From contig NZ_RJJD01000008.1 in assembly GCF_003721515.1 (NCBI RefSeq), positions 1 to 64,000 of the forward strand: 64,000 nt of DNA, given 5' to 3'. This document shows positions 52,632-60,614 of this stretch, piece by piece. A program made the position numbers and the translations under genes. The stretch's first letter is position 1, and every line of letters begins with the position of its first letter. The notes beneath the pieces are model-generated. The model was not told the origin of the DNA. It made no database searches and saw only the letters and a program-made list of their open reading frames with translations. The DNA is from Rufibacter latericius (GTDB lineage Bacteria; Bacteroidota; Bacteroidia; Cytophagales; Hymenobacteraceae).

Positions 52632-53843
52632 ATGAAAAATATACTAAGAACTACCGCCATACTGCTTTTGGTGTTGGGGTTTGCCAGTTGCCAGAGCAAA
52701 CGGGAGAAAACAGAGCAGGCCCAAGCCTCGGCCACAACGCTGAATACTTCTGAGGATTGGACCCTGGGCCCCTTTGTGAAAGCCGATGCCGCTAACCCAG
52801 TGCTGGTGCCTGATCCTAAAGCCATGTTCTTTGACCCCATCCGCAAGGACTCCGTAGCGTGGGAAGCCAAAGACGTATTTAACCCCACCGTGGCCGTCCG
52901 CAACGATACGGTGTACATGCTGTATCGCGCCGAAGACAAGATTGGAAAGTTCGCGGGGACTTCGCGCCTAGGCCTGGCCTACAGCACCGATGGCCTGAAG
53001 TTTACCAAGTACCCGGCCCCGGTGCTCTACCCAGATAACGATGCGTACAAAGCGCTGGAATGGGAAGGCGGCTGCGAAGACCCGCGCATGGTGGAAGACG
53101 AGAACGGCACCTACTACCTCACTTACACCGCCTATGACGGTAAAACCGCCCGCCTCATGATCGCTACCTCCAAAGACCTGCGGAACTGGAAAAAGCACGG
53201 CTCAGTGTTCGGGAAGGTGAAAAACGGCAAATACGTGAAGTACTGGACCAAGGCCGGTTCCATCATCGCGCGGCAGGTGGGTAACCGATTGGTAGCTACC
53301 AAAATCAACGGCAAGTACCAGATGCTGTGGGGCGAATCGAATATCTACATGGCCACCTCGGATAACCTGATTGATTGGACCCCGGTCCCCGAGACCGATC
53401 CCACCAAAGCCAAACCCGATAGCATGCGCGGCTACGACGAAGCCTTTAAAGTGGTCTTCCAACCCCGCAAACACCAGTTTGACAGCGAACTGGTAGAACC
53501 CGGCCCGCCCGCCCTGCTCACCGATAGAGGTATCGTGTTCATCTACAACAGCAAAAACAGCCCCACCTACGGTGATACCACCATAGCTGCTGGAAACTAC
53601 GCCGCCGGCCAGGTGCTGCTGGACAAAAAAGACCCGTTCAAAGTGCTGGCCCGCACCCCCAAATGGTTCATCACCCCAGACAAAGACTACGAGATCAACG
53701 GACAGGTAGACAACGTGTGTTTTGTGGAGGGGCTGGCGCCGTTCAAAGGCAAGTGGTACCTCTACTACGGCACCGCCGATTCCAAAATCGCGGCCACTGT
53801 GGCAGACCAGAAAGGCACCAACAATGCTACCGCAGCGAAGTAG
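52632..53843 (+). CDS. GH130-family lipoprotein (beta-mannoside phosphorylase or beta-1,2-mannosidase type)
   Basis: 403 residues from ATG 52632; the upstream frame runs back into SusD and is rejected. Lipobox LGFASC. Five-bladed beta-propeller motifs: VFNPTVAVRNDTVYMLYRAED, RLGLAYSTDGLKF, GGCEDPRMVEDENGTYYLTYTAYDG with the proposed catalytic Asp D150, then RLMIATSKDLRNWKKHG and VEPGPPALLTDRGIVFIYN. Secreted members of this family are often beta-1,2-mannosidases; intracellular ones are phosphorylases. The lipid anchor favours hydrolysis or processing in the periplasm or at the surface. It is the only glycosidase of the locus. Confidence 0.85.
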   Translation: MKNILRTTAILLLVLGFASCQSKREKTEQAQASATTLNTSEDWTLGPFVKADAANPVLVPDPKAMFFDPIRKDSVAWEAKDVFNPTVAVRNDTVYMLYRAEDKIGKFAGTSRLGLAYSTDGLKFTKYPAPVLYPDNDAYKALEWEGGCEDPRMVEDENGTYYLTYTAYDGKTARLMIATSKDLRNWKKHGSVFGKVKNGKYVKYWTKAGSIIARQVGNRLVATKINGKYQMLWGESNIYMATSDNLIDWTPVPETDPTKAKPDSMRGYDEAFKVVFQPRKHQFDSELVEPGPPALLTDRGIVFIYNSKNSPTYGDTTIAAGNYAAGQVLLDKKDPFKVLARTPKWFITPDKDYEINGQVDNVCFVEGLAPFKGKWYLYYGTADSKIAATVADQKGTNNATAAK

Positions 53844-53860
53844 AACCTGACCTTTTATGT

Positions 53861-53906
53861 TCAAACGGAAAGAGCCCGCAGCATGCTGCGGGCTCTTTCC
53901 GTTTGA
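53861..53906. terminator. 46-nt perfect palindrome, bidirectional terminator
   Basis: TCAAACGGAAAGAGCCCGCAGCA is followed at once by its exact complement. It is in the convergent gap between the GH130 gene and the SDR gene. Arms run GAAAGAGCCCGC / GCGGGCTCTTTC with T- and A-rich flanks. Confidence 0.9.
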
Positions 53907-53936
53907 CGCCTGTTTTCAAGAAATCAGACCCGAAAC
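53901..53936 (+). repeat. 36-nt GTTT...AAAC intergenic element
   Basis: GTTTGACGCCTGTTTTCAAG... to ...CCCGAAAC, exactly 36 nt, overlapping the end of the palindrome. Confidence 0.6.
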
Positions 53937-53942
53937 AAGTTT

Positions 53943-54749
53943 CTATTTAAAAGGAGAATCTGGCTCTTTCTTCATGTGGTTGTAGACCAGTTTGTCGGTG
54001 AGGTTGGGGAACCACTTGCTCAGGAACACTGTCAGTTTGCCTTGACCCGTCATAACCAGTTCGCGTTTGCGTTTGCGGGTTCCTTCCAGGATAAGATGGG
54101 CCACCTCCTCGGCGGTCATCATCTTGGCTTCGTCGCGCGGGGACTCTCCCTGCTGACTTCCGTCGGCGGAGAGGGCGGTGTTGCGGATGTTGGAGGCCGT
54201 AAAGCCTGGGCAGGCAATCATTACATGCAGGCCTTGATGCAGCGTCTCGGTGCGGAGCGCGCCCAGAAAACCCTGCATCGCGAATTTAGAGGCAGAGTAA
54301 CCCGTGCGGCCTGGCAATCCCTGATACCCGGCAATGGAAGACACCCCGATTACCGATCCTTTGGTTTTCAAGAGATACGGCAACGCGAACTTAGTGCAGT
54401 ACACGGTTCCCCAGAAATTGATGTCCATCAACTGCCGGATTACCTCCAGGTCCACATCCTGGAACAAAGCTCGCATGCTGATGCCCGCGTTGTTCAGCAT
54501 CACGTCTATCTTCCCGAACCTGGCTACGGTTTCTTCAATGAGGCGGCGGCAATCCTCCTCTTTGCTTACATCGCCGGTCACGGCCAGATACCCCACACCG
54601 GCGGCTTTCAGTTCCTGGCCTACTTCCTGCAACTTCTGCGTGCTTCGGGCGGAGATCACGATTTTTGCACCGGCCTTTCCGAAGGTCAAGGCGCAAGCCC
54701 GGCCAATCCCGGATGATCCGCCGGTGATAATGACAACTTTATCTTTCAT
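53943..54749 (-). CDS. Short-chain dehydrogenase/reductase
   Basis: Start taken at 54749 (MKDKVVIITGG); ATGs at 54764, 54773 and 54827 are also in frame, but a -7 box lies between the last and the others, ruling out 54827. 268 residues. Rossmann TGGSSGIG, NNAG region VMLNNAGISM, catalytic Ser in GVSSIAGYQG, and Y-x-x-x-K in GYSASKFAMQG. The C-terminal helix (TVFLSKWFPNLTDKLVYNHM) is amphipathic and may touch the membrane. Oxidoreductase of unknown substrate; it is not linked to the UbiA/GMC cluster. Confidence 0.9.
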   Translation of the reverse strand: MKDKVVIITGGSSGIGRACALTFGKAGAKIVISARSTQKLQEVGQELKAAGVGYLAVTGDVSKEEDCRRLIEETVARFGKIDVMLNNAGISMRALFQDVDLEVIRQLMDINFWGTVYCTKFALPYLLKTKGSVIGVSSIAGYQGLPGRTGYSASKFAMQGFLGALRTETLHQGLHVMIACPGFTASNIRNTALSADGSQQGESPRDEAKMMTAEEVAHLILEGTRKRKRELVMTGQGKLTVFLSKWFPNLTDKLVYNHMKKEPDSPFK

Positions 54750-54784
54750 GTTCAATTGCTTCATAAGCCGCATGGCAGCCACCG

Positions 54785-54792
54785 CAAATCTA
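54785..54792 (-). promoter_or_regulatory. -7 box of the SDR gene
   Basis: TAGATTTG on the minus strand matches TAnnTTTG exactly. The start of transcription near 54778 leaves a leader of 15-30 bases. No convincing -33 TTTG. Confidence 0.55.
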
Positions 54793-54878
54793 CGATAAGT
54801 TTTGCACCATTTTCCTCCTCCCTCCATCGCACCTTTCCCGGAAAGCCATCAACTATATCTTAGGCCACATGGGGGTAA

Positions 54879-54894
54879 ACGGCTTAAAAGCCGT
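54879..54894. promoter_or_regulatory. 7-2-7 palindrome between divergent genes
   Basis: ACGGCTT-AA-AAGCCGT lies between the SDR and the surface-repeat gene, 34 bases before the latter's ATG. Possible operator or leader hairpin. Confidence 0.35.
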
Positions 54895-54927
54895 CTTTAC
54901 TTCTAACCACCTGCCAAAAGGTGCCTG

Positions 54928-55980
54928 ATGACAATTCCCATGAAAAGATTCTTCTTCCCCCTTGCAGCCCTCCTCATGCTGGCTACTGATTGCTTCTCCC
55001 AAACCACCACGAAGGCTTCTCTGGAGTATCGGCCGGTGCAATTCTCGGTCACGCCGGGCTTGGGCTCCAACGGCAAACAGAGCGAACAATACTACACTTC
55101 CTTTTCCTTCGGGGTGCTGGGCGATAAAAGCGGTGGCGTAAGCGGTCTCCAGCTCAGCGGCTTAATTAACCGAAACCACTACTTCTCAAAAGGGCTTCAA
55201 CTGGCCGGGCTCATCAATACCGTAGGTGCGCTGCCCACAGATTTTTCTATCCCGCAGCGTCAGCAGCCAGACTCAATCATCTCTCCCGAGGCCAGCTTGG
55301 AAGGCTTACAATTGGGCGGCATTCTTAACTCCGTGGAAGGCGATGTGAATGGCGCCCAGATTGGCGGAGTCCTTAATACAGCCACCGGCGTACTGAACGG
55401 TCTGCAGATTGGGACCATTAACCGCACGCGCCACTCCAAAGGCCTGCAAATTGGATTGATCAACATGGCGGACACCAGCAGCGGCGCTACCATTGGGTTA
55501 ATCAACATTGTGCGGCACGGCGGCTATTACCGGGCCGAGGTCTGGGCCGGGGAAACCTTCTTCGCCAATGGCGCCCTTAAACTAGGAACCCAGAAACTGT
55601 ACAGCATTTTCGCGCTGGGATGGGGACTGCATGAGGAACAGCACCACTTCGGGTACGGGTTGGGGCTGGGCTTCCCGGTGAACCCCAAGGGCATGTTCCT
55701 GGATGTGCTCATTTACCAGGTTAGCGAGAACAAGTTCTGGACCAACGGCTCCAGCAACCTCCTGGAACAAGTGCGTCTTACCAAAGAGCGGGACCTGGGA
55801 AAAGTGGCCTTGCTGTACGGGCTCACCCTCAACGTATTCGTCTCTAACCGCCGTCCGCTCACCACCGGCGAAGACCCGGGCATGAAACTGGAACCCTGGC
55901 CTTTGTTTGAAAACATCTCCAGACAGTCTCGGGTGACGGTGTGGCCCGGCGTCAATTTGGGCGTTAGATTTAAGAAGTAG
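54928..55980 (+). CDS. LA_2272-type surface repeat protein
   Basis: 350 residues. Signal peptide (KRFFFPLAALLMLATDCFSQ). Residues about 70-200 are tandem degenerate repeats of about 15-20 residues with the core G-L-Q-L/I-G-x-I/L-N (GLQLSGLINR, GLQLAGLINT, GLQLGGILNS, GAQIGGVLNT, GLQIGTINRT, GLQIGLINMA, GATIGLINIV), the pattern of a beta-solenoid or barrel. The C-terminal half looks like an outer-membrane beta-barrel with alternating strands. Function unknown; an envelope location is likely. Start at 54928 with AAAAGG ahead; an alternative ATG is four codons later. Confidence 0.75.
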   Translation: MTIPMKRFFFPLAALLMLATDCFSQTTTKASLEYRPVQFSVTPGLGSNGKQSEQYYTSFSFGVLGDKSGGVSGLQLSGLINRNHYFSKGLQLAGLINTVGALPTDFSIPQRQQPDSIISPEASLEGLQLGGILNSVEGDVNGAQIGGVLNTATGVLNGLQIGTINRTRHSKGLQIGLINMADTSSGATIGLINIVRHGGYYRAEVWAGETFFANGALKLGTQKLYSIFALGWGLHEEQHHFGYGLGLGFPVNPKGMFLDVLIYQVSENKFWTNGSSNLLEQVRLTKERDLGKVALLYGLTLNVFVSNRRPLTTGEDPGMKLEPWPLFENISRQSRVTVWPGVNLGVRFKK

Positions 55981-55990
55981 CAGGCAGTCC

Positions 55991-56026
55991 TTTTAGGGCC
56001 TCTTTTCTGGAAAAAGGCTCTGAAAC
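55991..56026 (+). repeat. 36-nt intergenic element
   Basis: TTTTAGGGCCTCTTTTCTGG... to ...CTCTGAAAC, 11 bases past the surface-repeat stop. The AGGGCCTCTTTT arm partly pairs with AAAAAGGCTCT. Confidence 0.5.
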
Positions 56027-56051
56027 GGAACACTTCCATAGAAAAGGAGTC

Positions 56052-56089
56052 CGCTTCCCAAATTACTGCCATCAGGATTTCGGGAAGCG
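56052..56089. terminator. 8-bp hairpin before rlmD
   Basis: CGCTTCCC (56052-56059) and GGGAAGCG (56082-56089) are exact complements around a 22-base loop. No T-run; role unclear. Confidence 0.3.
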
Positions 56090-56192
56090 AACTCACCTCT
56101 GATTTTTCACAAACCCGATTTAAGGCCGATTTCCTAAAAACGCTTGCAATACGCATTTCCTCAGAAAAGACCCTGATGCAGAGTTTTATTCT

Positions 56193-56200
56193 TAATTTTG
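56193..56200 (+). promoter_or_regulatory. -7 box directly ahead of rlmD
   Basis: TAATTTTG fits TAnnTTTG and ends 7 bases before the GTG start, so the transcript would have almost no leader. No TTTG at -33. Confidence 0.45.
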
Positions 56201-56207
56201 CGGTATT

Positions 56208-57626
56208 GTGAGAAAATTCAAGAAAAAGAAACATAAATACGAGGTGATCCCGCAGCTGCGGGTGGAGGAAATGGCTGCCGAAGGCAAGTGCATTTCCCGC
56301 CACGACAACTTGGTGGTGTTCATCTCAGACGTGGCCCCCGGGGATGTGGTGGACGTGCGCGTGACCAAGAAACGCAAGAATTACCTGGAGGCGGTGCCGG
56401 TGCATTTCCATGAGTATTCCGAGGCCCGTACCCAGCCCTTCTGCGAGCACTTCAACGTCTGCGGCGGCTGCAAGTGGCAGCACATCCCCTATGACACCCA
56501 GCTGTTCTACAAGCAGAAGCAGGTGAATGACAACATTGAGCGCATAGGTAAGATCACCGGCCATGAGATGCTGCCCATTCTGCCCTCTGACCGCGTTAGC
56601 TTTTACCGCAACAAACTGGAGTTCACTTTCTCGGGCAACGCCTGGCTTACCAAAGAGCAGATAGACAGCGGCGAAGATCTGGACCGCAGAGCCCTGGGCT
56701 TCCACGTGCCGCTGCGCTTTGACAAGATCGTGGACATCCAGCACTGCTACCTGCAACCGGCCCCGTCCAACGAGATCAGGCTGGCGGTGAAGAACTACGC
56801 GCGGGAAAACAACCTGCCCTTCTTCGATCTGGTAAAACAGGAAGGCTTTCTGCGGAACCTCATCATCAGAACGGCCAATACCGGCGACCTCATGGTGATT
56901 GTGCAGGTATTTCAGGACCGTCCGGAGTGGCTGATTCCGTTATTGGATTTCCTGCGGCAGGAGTTCCCACAGATTTCTTCGCTTCATTACGTGATCAACA
57001 GCAAAGGCAACGAGACCTTCCATGACCTGGAGGTGGTATGTTACCACGGCGATCCGTACATCCATGAGCAGATGGAAGGCCTTCGGTTCAGGGTAGGACC
57101 CAAGTCTTTCTACCAGACCAACTCAGAGCAGACCTACAACTTGTACAAGCTGACCCGTGAGTTCGCGGTGCTCAACGGTCACGAAACCGTGTATGACTTG
57201 TACACCGGCGCGGGTACCATCGCCAACTTCGTGGCCCGTTCCGCGGCGCAGGTGGTGGGCATAGAGTACGTGGCCAGCGCCATTGAAGACGCCAAAATCA
57301 ACTCGCAGATCAACGACATCACCAACACGCACTTCTACGCCGGTGACATGAAAGACGTGCTCACGCACGACCTTTTCGCCAAGCACGGCCGCCCCGATGT
57401 GATCATCACCGATCCTCCCCGCGCCGGGATGCACCCTGACGTGGTGGCCAAACTGCTGGAGGTAAAAGCCAGCCGCATTGTGTACGTGAGCTGCAACCCG
57501 GCCACCCAGGCCCGCGACCTGGAAATGCTCGCCGACCTATACGACGTGGTGAAAATTCAGCCCGTAGACATGTTCCCGCAGACCTACCACGTAGAAAGCG
57601 TGGCCCTGCTCACATTGAGAAGCTAG
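56208..57626 (+). CDS. rlmD: 23S rRNA (uracil-5)-methyltransferase RlmD
   Basis: 472 residues from a GTG; the next Met (residue 22) would cut the TRAM domain (RVEEMAAEGKCISRHDN). TRAM domain about 16-78. The Fe-S cysteines are in FCEHFNVCGGCKWQH plus a later Cys. SAM site DLYTGAGTIANFVARSA, ITDPPRAG, and catalytic Cys in YVSCNPATQARDL. Methylates a uracil in 23S rRNA with S-adenosylmethionine. The long terminator-like hairpin at 57643-57698 closes the unit. Confidence 0.93.
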   Translation: MRKFKKKKHKYEVIPQLRVEEMAAEGKCISRHDNLVVFISDVAPGDVVDVRVTKKRKNYLEAVPVHFHEYSEARTQPFCEHFNVCGGCKWQHIPYDTQLFYKQKQVNDNIERIGKITGHEMLPILPSDRVSFYRNKLEFTFSGNAWLTKEQIDSGEDLDRRALGFHVPLRFDKIVDIQHCYLQPAPSNEIRLAVKNYARENNLPFFDLVKQEGFLRNLIIRTANTGDLMVIVQVFQDRPEWLIPLLDFLRQEFPQISSLHYVINSKGNETFHDLEVVCYHGDPYIHEQMEGLRFRVGPKSFYQTNSEQTYNLYKLTREFAVLNGHETVYDLYTGAGTIANFVARSAAQVVGIEYVASAIEDAKINSQINDITNTHFYAGDMKDVLTHDLFAKHGRPDVIITDPPRAGMHPDVVAKLLEVKASRIVYVSCNPATQARDLEMLADLYDVVKIQPVDMFPQTYHVESVALLTLRS

Positions 57627-57642
57627 GCTTTCCAAAGAAAAA

Positions 57643-57698
57643 TGCACCTATTGATTTGAGGCAACTTCTTAAAAATCAGCCTCAAAACAACAGGTGCA
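57643..57698 (+). terminator. Terminator-like hairpin after rlmD
   Basis: TGCACCTATTGATTTGAGGC (57643-57662) pairs with 57679-57698 at 18 of 20 positions around a 16-base loop. Confidence 0.75.
57654..57688 (+). repeat. Copy of the 36-nt element in the rlmD terminator
   Basis: ATTTGAGGCAACTTC... to ...GCCTCAAAAC, the inner part of the hairpin. Confidence 0.45.
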
Positions 57699-57753
57699 CA
57701 AAACAACTTACATCGGGTTACGTGATACTTGATACGCCATACGTGCTACCATT

Positions 57754-58122
57754 ATGCAAAACGATCCAGAACTGAACGGTAAATACCTGGGCACCATCAC
57801 CAAAGACTTTGTACAGGTGTCTGATACGTTAAAAGAGGCTTCTTACCTCATTAGAAAGCGAGACATCTCCAAATACCCGATTTTCGTGTTCTCCAAAGAG
57901 GTCACTAAGATTGGCGGGCTCATCATTGCCGCCGAGGAACGTTATCTGGACTGGAACATAAACGCTTCTTACCTGGAGGATTTCGTGGGCCGCAAGCTGG
58001 TGCTGGAAGACAAAATAGAGGATTTCCAGCAGGCCTACCGTGATGCCGATGAATATTGCTGCCTCTTCGTGATTGACCGCGATTTTATGAATTTCGTGTT
58101 CGTGCCGTATCCAGAGGATTAA
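57754..58122 (+). CDS. Conserved small protein of unknown function
   Basis: 122 residues, acidic, no signal or membrane helix. The start has VSDTLKEASYLIRKRDISKYPIFVFSKE, then GGLIIAAEERYLDWNINASYLEDFVGRKLV, and the end CCLFVIDRDFMNFVFVPYPED. It reads as an alpha/beta cytoplasmic protein and I do not know its family. It is 9 bases ahead of an LMW tyrosine phosphatase gene, so the two are probably cotranscribed. Confidence 0.7.
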   Translation: MQNDPELNGKYLGTITKDFVQVSDTLKEASYLIRKRDISKYPIFVFSKEVTKIGGLIIAAEERYLDWNINASYLEDFVGRKLVLEDKIEDFQQAYRDADEYCCLFVIDRDFMNFVFVPYPED

Positions 58123-58131
58123 TCGGCCAGC

Positions 58132-58455
58132 ATGAACGTACTTTTCGTTTGCAGCCGTAACCAGTGGCGCAGCCCCACCGCCGAGAAGGTTTTCCAGACC
58201 GTTGAAGGCTATAACTGCCGGTCAGCGGGTACCTCAGACAGCGCCCGCATCAGGATGTCCGCCAAACTGCTGGCCTGGGCCGATGTGGTTCTAGTGATGG
58301 AGAAAAAGCACAAGCAGCTGCTCATCGCCAAATTCGGAACAGAAGCCAGAGACAAGCAAATACACGTACTGGACATCCCAGATGACTACGCCTACATGGA
58401 TGAGGAATTAATAAACATCTTAAAAGTCTCGGTACCTCCGCTTTTAACCCTCTGA
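58132..58455 (+). CDS. Low-molecular-weight protein tyrosine phosphatase family, short form
   Basis: 107 residues against about 150 for classical LMW-PTPs. The P-loop is C7-SRNQW-R13 in LFVCSRNQWRSPTAE. The general-acid Asp region is DIPDDYAYMDEE near residues 82-95. The helix between strand 2 and the acid loop is shorter than usual. It removes phosphate from tyrosine or another small substrate. It is far from the EPS locus, whose co-polymerase lacks a tyrosine tail, so a link to EPS is unlikely. Confidence 0.8.
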   Translation: MNVLFVCSRNQWRSPTAEKVFQTVEGYNCRSAGTSDSARIRMSAKLLAWADVVLVMEKKHKQLLIAKFGTEARDKQIHVLDIPDDYAYMDEELINILKVSVPPLLTL

Positions 58456-58458
58456 TTT

Positions 58459-58494
58459 GTTTTGGGCCTAGTTTTGAGAAGTTAATCCTAAAAC
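58459..58494 (+). repeat. 36-nt GTTT...AAAC intergenic element
   Basis: GTTTTGGGCCTAGTTTTGAG... to ...CCTAAAAC, exactly 36 nt, 3 bases past the phosphatase stop. Confidence 0.6.
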
Positions 58495-58520
58495 AGGCAA
58501 TTCCGGTTGATCCTTTAACT

Positions 58521-58566
58521 GTAAAAGAGAAGGGCGAGATGATACCACCTTGCCCTTCTCTTTTAC
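58521..58566. terminator. Bidirectional terminator between phosphatase and thiL genes
   Basis: GTAAAAGAGAAGGGC (58521-58535) pairs with its exact complement (58552-58566) around a 16-base loop, with A- and T-runs in the stem. Confidence 0.88.
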
Positions 58567-58580
58567 CCTATCTGGCAGAA

Positions 58581-59609
58581 TTAACCGAAGTGGTTCCAGC
58601 CTTGGGCTTTGATGGGGAAGGTGTTGCCGCTTGGGGTCACCAGCCGCACACCCTCGCCGGCATCGGTGATGCTCCCGATGATGGTGATATCTGGGTGGTT
58701 CCTGATTTTATCGAAGTCGGCCATTTTCACGGTGAAGAGCAGTTCGTAGTCTTCGCCGCCGTTAAGGATACAGGTCACGGGGTCTAGTTTGAATTCCTCG
58801 GCAGTTTCCAGGGTCTGCTGGTCGGCGGGGAGTTTGTCCTGGTAGATAGCGGCCCCCACCCGGCTCTGCGAGCAGATGTGGAGCAGTTCAGAGCCCAATC
58901 CGTCAGAGATATCGATCATGGCTGTGGGATGCACGCCCAGTTCCTTCAGTTCATGGATGACATCCATGCGGGCCTCGGGCCGAAGTTGCCGCCCGATCAC
59001 GTAGTCTTTGCCCTCCAATTCTGGTTGGGTCTCAGGATCAGCTAAGAATGCTTGTTTTTCGCGCTCAAGCAGTTGCAGGCCCAGGTAAGCGCCGCCCAGG
59101 TCTCCGGTCACGCAGATGAGGTCATTCAGTTGGGCCGTGCTGCGCAGGACCGCTTTGCCTTTTTCTACTTCGCCCAGCGCCGTGACACTGATCACCAGGC
59201 CACCGCGCGAGGCTGTGGTGTCGCCGCCCACCAGGTCTACTTTGTAGTTCTCGCAGGCCAGGCGCATGCCGGCGTACAGTTCCTCAATGGCCTCTACGGT
59301 GTAGCGTGCGCCAATGGCCAGACTCACCACAATCTGGGTAGGAACGGCGTTCATGGCGGCAATATCAGACACGTTCACGGCCACTGCTTTGTAGCCCAGG
59401 TGTTTTAAGGGGCAGAAAGTGAGGTCAAAGTGCACGTTCTCCACCAGCATATCGGTAGAGACCACAATCTGCTTTTGGCCGGGCTCCAGCACGGCGGCAT
59501 CGTCCCCGATGCCTAAGACGGTTGAGGTTTGGTGGGTTTCAATATTTTCCTGCAAACGGCGAATCAACCCGAACTCGCCCAGGGTGTCTAAAGAGGTATA
59601 TTCTGACAT
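58581..59609 (-). CDS. thiL: Thiamine-monophosphate kinase
   Basis: 342 residues from ATG 59609 (MSEYTSLDTLGEFGLIRRL), the usual ThiL N-terminus; a longer frame to 59780 adds 57 low-complexity residues and is rejected. GIGDDAAVL carries Mg-binding Asp pairs, then NVSDIAAMNAVP, DLVGGDTTASRGGLVISVTALG, ICVTGDLGGAYLGLQLLE, AMIDISDGLGSELLHI and LNGGEDYELLF. It phosphorylates thiamine monophosphate to thiamine diphosphate with ATP. No thiamine riboswitch is visible upstream. Confidence 0.96.
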   Translation of the reverse strand: MSEYTSLDTLGEFGLIRRLQENIETHQTSTVLGIGDDAAVLEPGQKQIVVSTDMLVENVHFDLTFCPLKHLGYKAVAVNVSDIAAMNAVPTQIVVSLAIGARYTVEAIEELYAGMRLACENYKVDLVGGDTTASRGGLVISVTALGEVEKGKAVLRSTAQLNDLICVTGDLGGAYLGLQLLEREKQAFLADPETQPELEGKDYVIGRQLRPEARMDVIHELKELGVHPTAMIDISDGLGSELLHICSQSRVGAAIYQDKLPADQQTLETAEEFKLDPVTCILNGGEDYELLFTVKMADFDKIRNHPDITIIGSITDAGEGVRLVTPSGNTFPIKAQGWNHFG

Positions 59610-59759
59610 ATTGTAGCTTCTTATCGTACTTTTTCGTCCTATATAATAGGAGATATACGTTTTCGTCTTATTTTTAGAAAAACTTGCCCGAAACGCAAAG
59701 ATAGCTTTTCCCGGGCACCTTTCATTGCATTGCCGCCACAGCACCGGGAGTAAAGAAAA

Positions 59760-59791
59760 TTTGCTAACGGGCGTTCGCATTAGTAGCTTTG
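59760..59791 (+). promoter_or_regulatory. Consensus Bacteroidota promoter of the TetR gene
   Basis: TTTG (59760-59763), a 20-base spacer and TAGCTTTG (59784-59791) match TTTG-N19-21-TAnnTTTG exactly. It is the best vegetative promoter in the window. Leader about 14 bases. Confidence 0.8.
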
Positions 59792-59809
59792 ACTGTAAAC
59801 AGTACCTCT

Positions 59810-60391
59810 ATGTCCAGCACCCAATTATCGCGCAAAGAACAAATAGACCAAGTTGCCACTTCGCTTTTCAAATCCAGGGGCTTCGCCGCTACCACCATGC
59901 GCGACCTGGCGCTTGAACTAGGCATTGAGGCTGGCAGCCTGTATTCGCACATTAAATCCAAGGAAGATATTCTGCAGCGCGTCTGTTTCAAAATGGCCGA
60001 TGAATTCAACGCGGCCTTTGACGAGGTGAAAAACCAAGACGTACCGGCGGGCGAAAAGCTTCGGCTGGCGGTAGCCTCTCACGTGCGGGTATTGACCAAG
60101 AACCCTCCGGCGGCGGGCGTGTTCCTGAACGAATGGCGTCACCTGAGTGAGCCTTCCCTGAGCAAGTTCCATGACATGCGTTACCAGTATGAGGAAAGCC
60201 TGCGGGAGATTGTGCGCCAGGGCATCGCCAGCGGCGAGTTCAAAGTCACCGATGAGAAATTTGTGGTACTGACGCTCCTCTCCAGCCTGAACTGGTTGCA
60301 CATGTGGTATAAACCCGAAGGCAAGATGAGCCCAGACGAGATTGCCGAGTTCCTTTCCAATCTTTTGCTTAACGGGCTGAAAAACTTTTGA
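59810..60391 (+). CDS. TetR-family transcriptional regulator
   Basis: 193 residues from ATG 59810; a TTG start seven codons earlier would overlap the promoter. The helix-turn-helix domain spans residues 8-55: RKEQIDQVATSLFKSRGFAATTMRDLALELGIEAGSLYSHIKSKEDI, split here at its core. The C-terminal ligand domain (about 75-190) ends FLSNLLLNGLKNF. It sits divergent from thiL with its promoter in the 200-base gap. Target genes unknown. Confidence 0.92.
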   Translation: MSSTQLSRKEQIDQVATSLFKSRGFAATTMRDLALELGIEAGSLYSHIKSKEDILQRVCFKMADEFNAAFDEVKNQDVPAGEKLRLAVASHVRVLTKNPPAAGVFLNEWRHLSEPSLSKFHDMRYQYEESLREIVRQGIASGEFKVTDEKFVVLTLLSSLNWLHMWYKPEGKMSPDEIAEFLSNLLLNGLKNF

Positions 60392-60614
60392 TTCTGGCTG
60401 TTTCTACGGCCGCTTTATAATTTCACATGTGTCATGACGTTCCTTGGGGGAAGCGGCTGCCTACCCGGTGCCCAAATCCCCTAAAAGAAGTGCTTAACCG
60501 GTGATTTGCGGTGTAACGGGAAGGGGACCGGATACGTTTGCAGGGTGGTTGGGTGTCTAAAACCCGGCACAGGCAAAACAACAGGCATCCGTCTGTTCCA
60601 TTTACAGTAGAAAC

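Noticed and set aside
53943-54749. SDR as the missing DprE2 partner of the UbiA/GMC cluster
   Set aside because: It is 40 kb away, with its own promoter, and its sequence has only generic SDR motifs.
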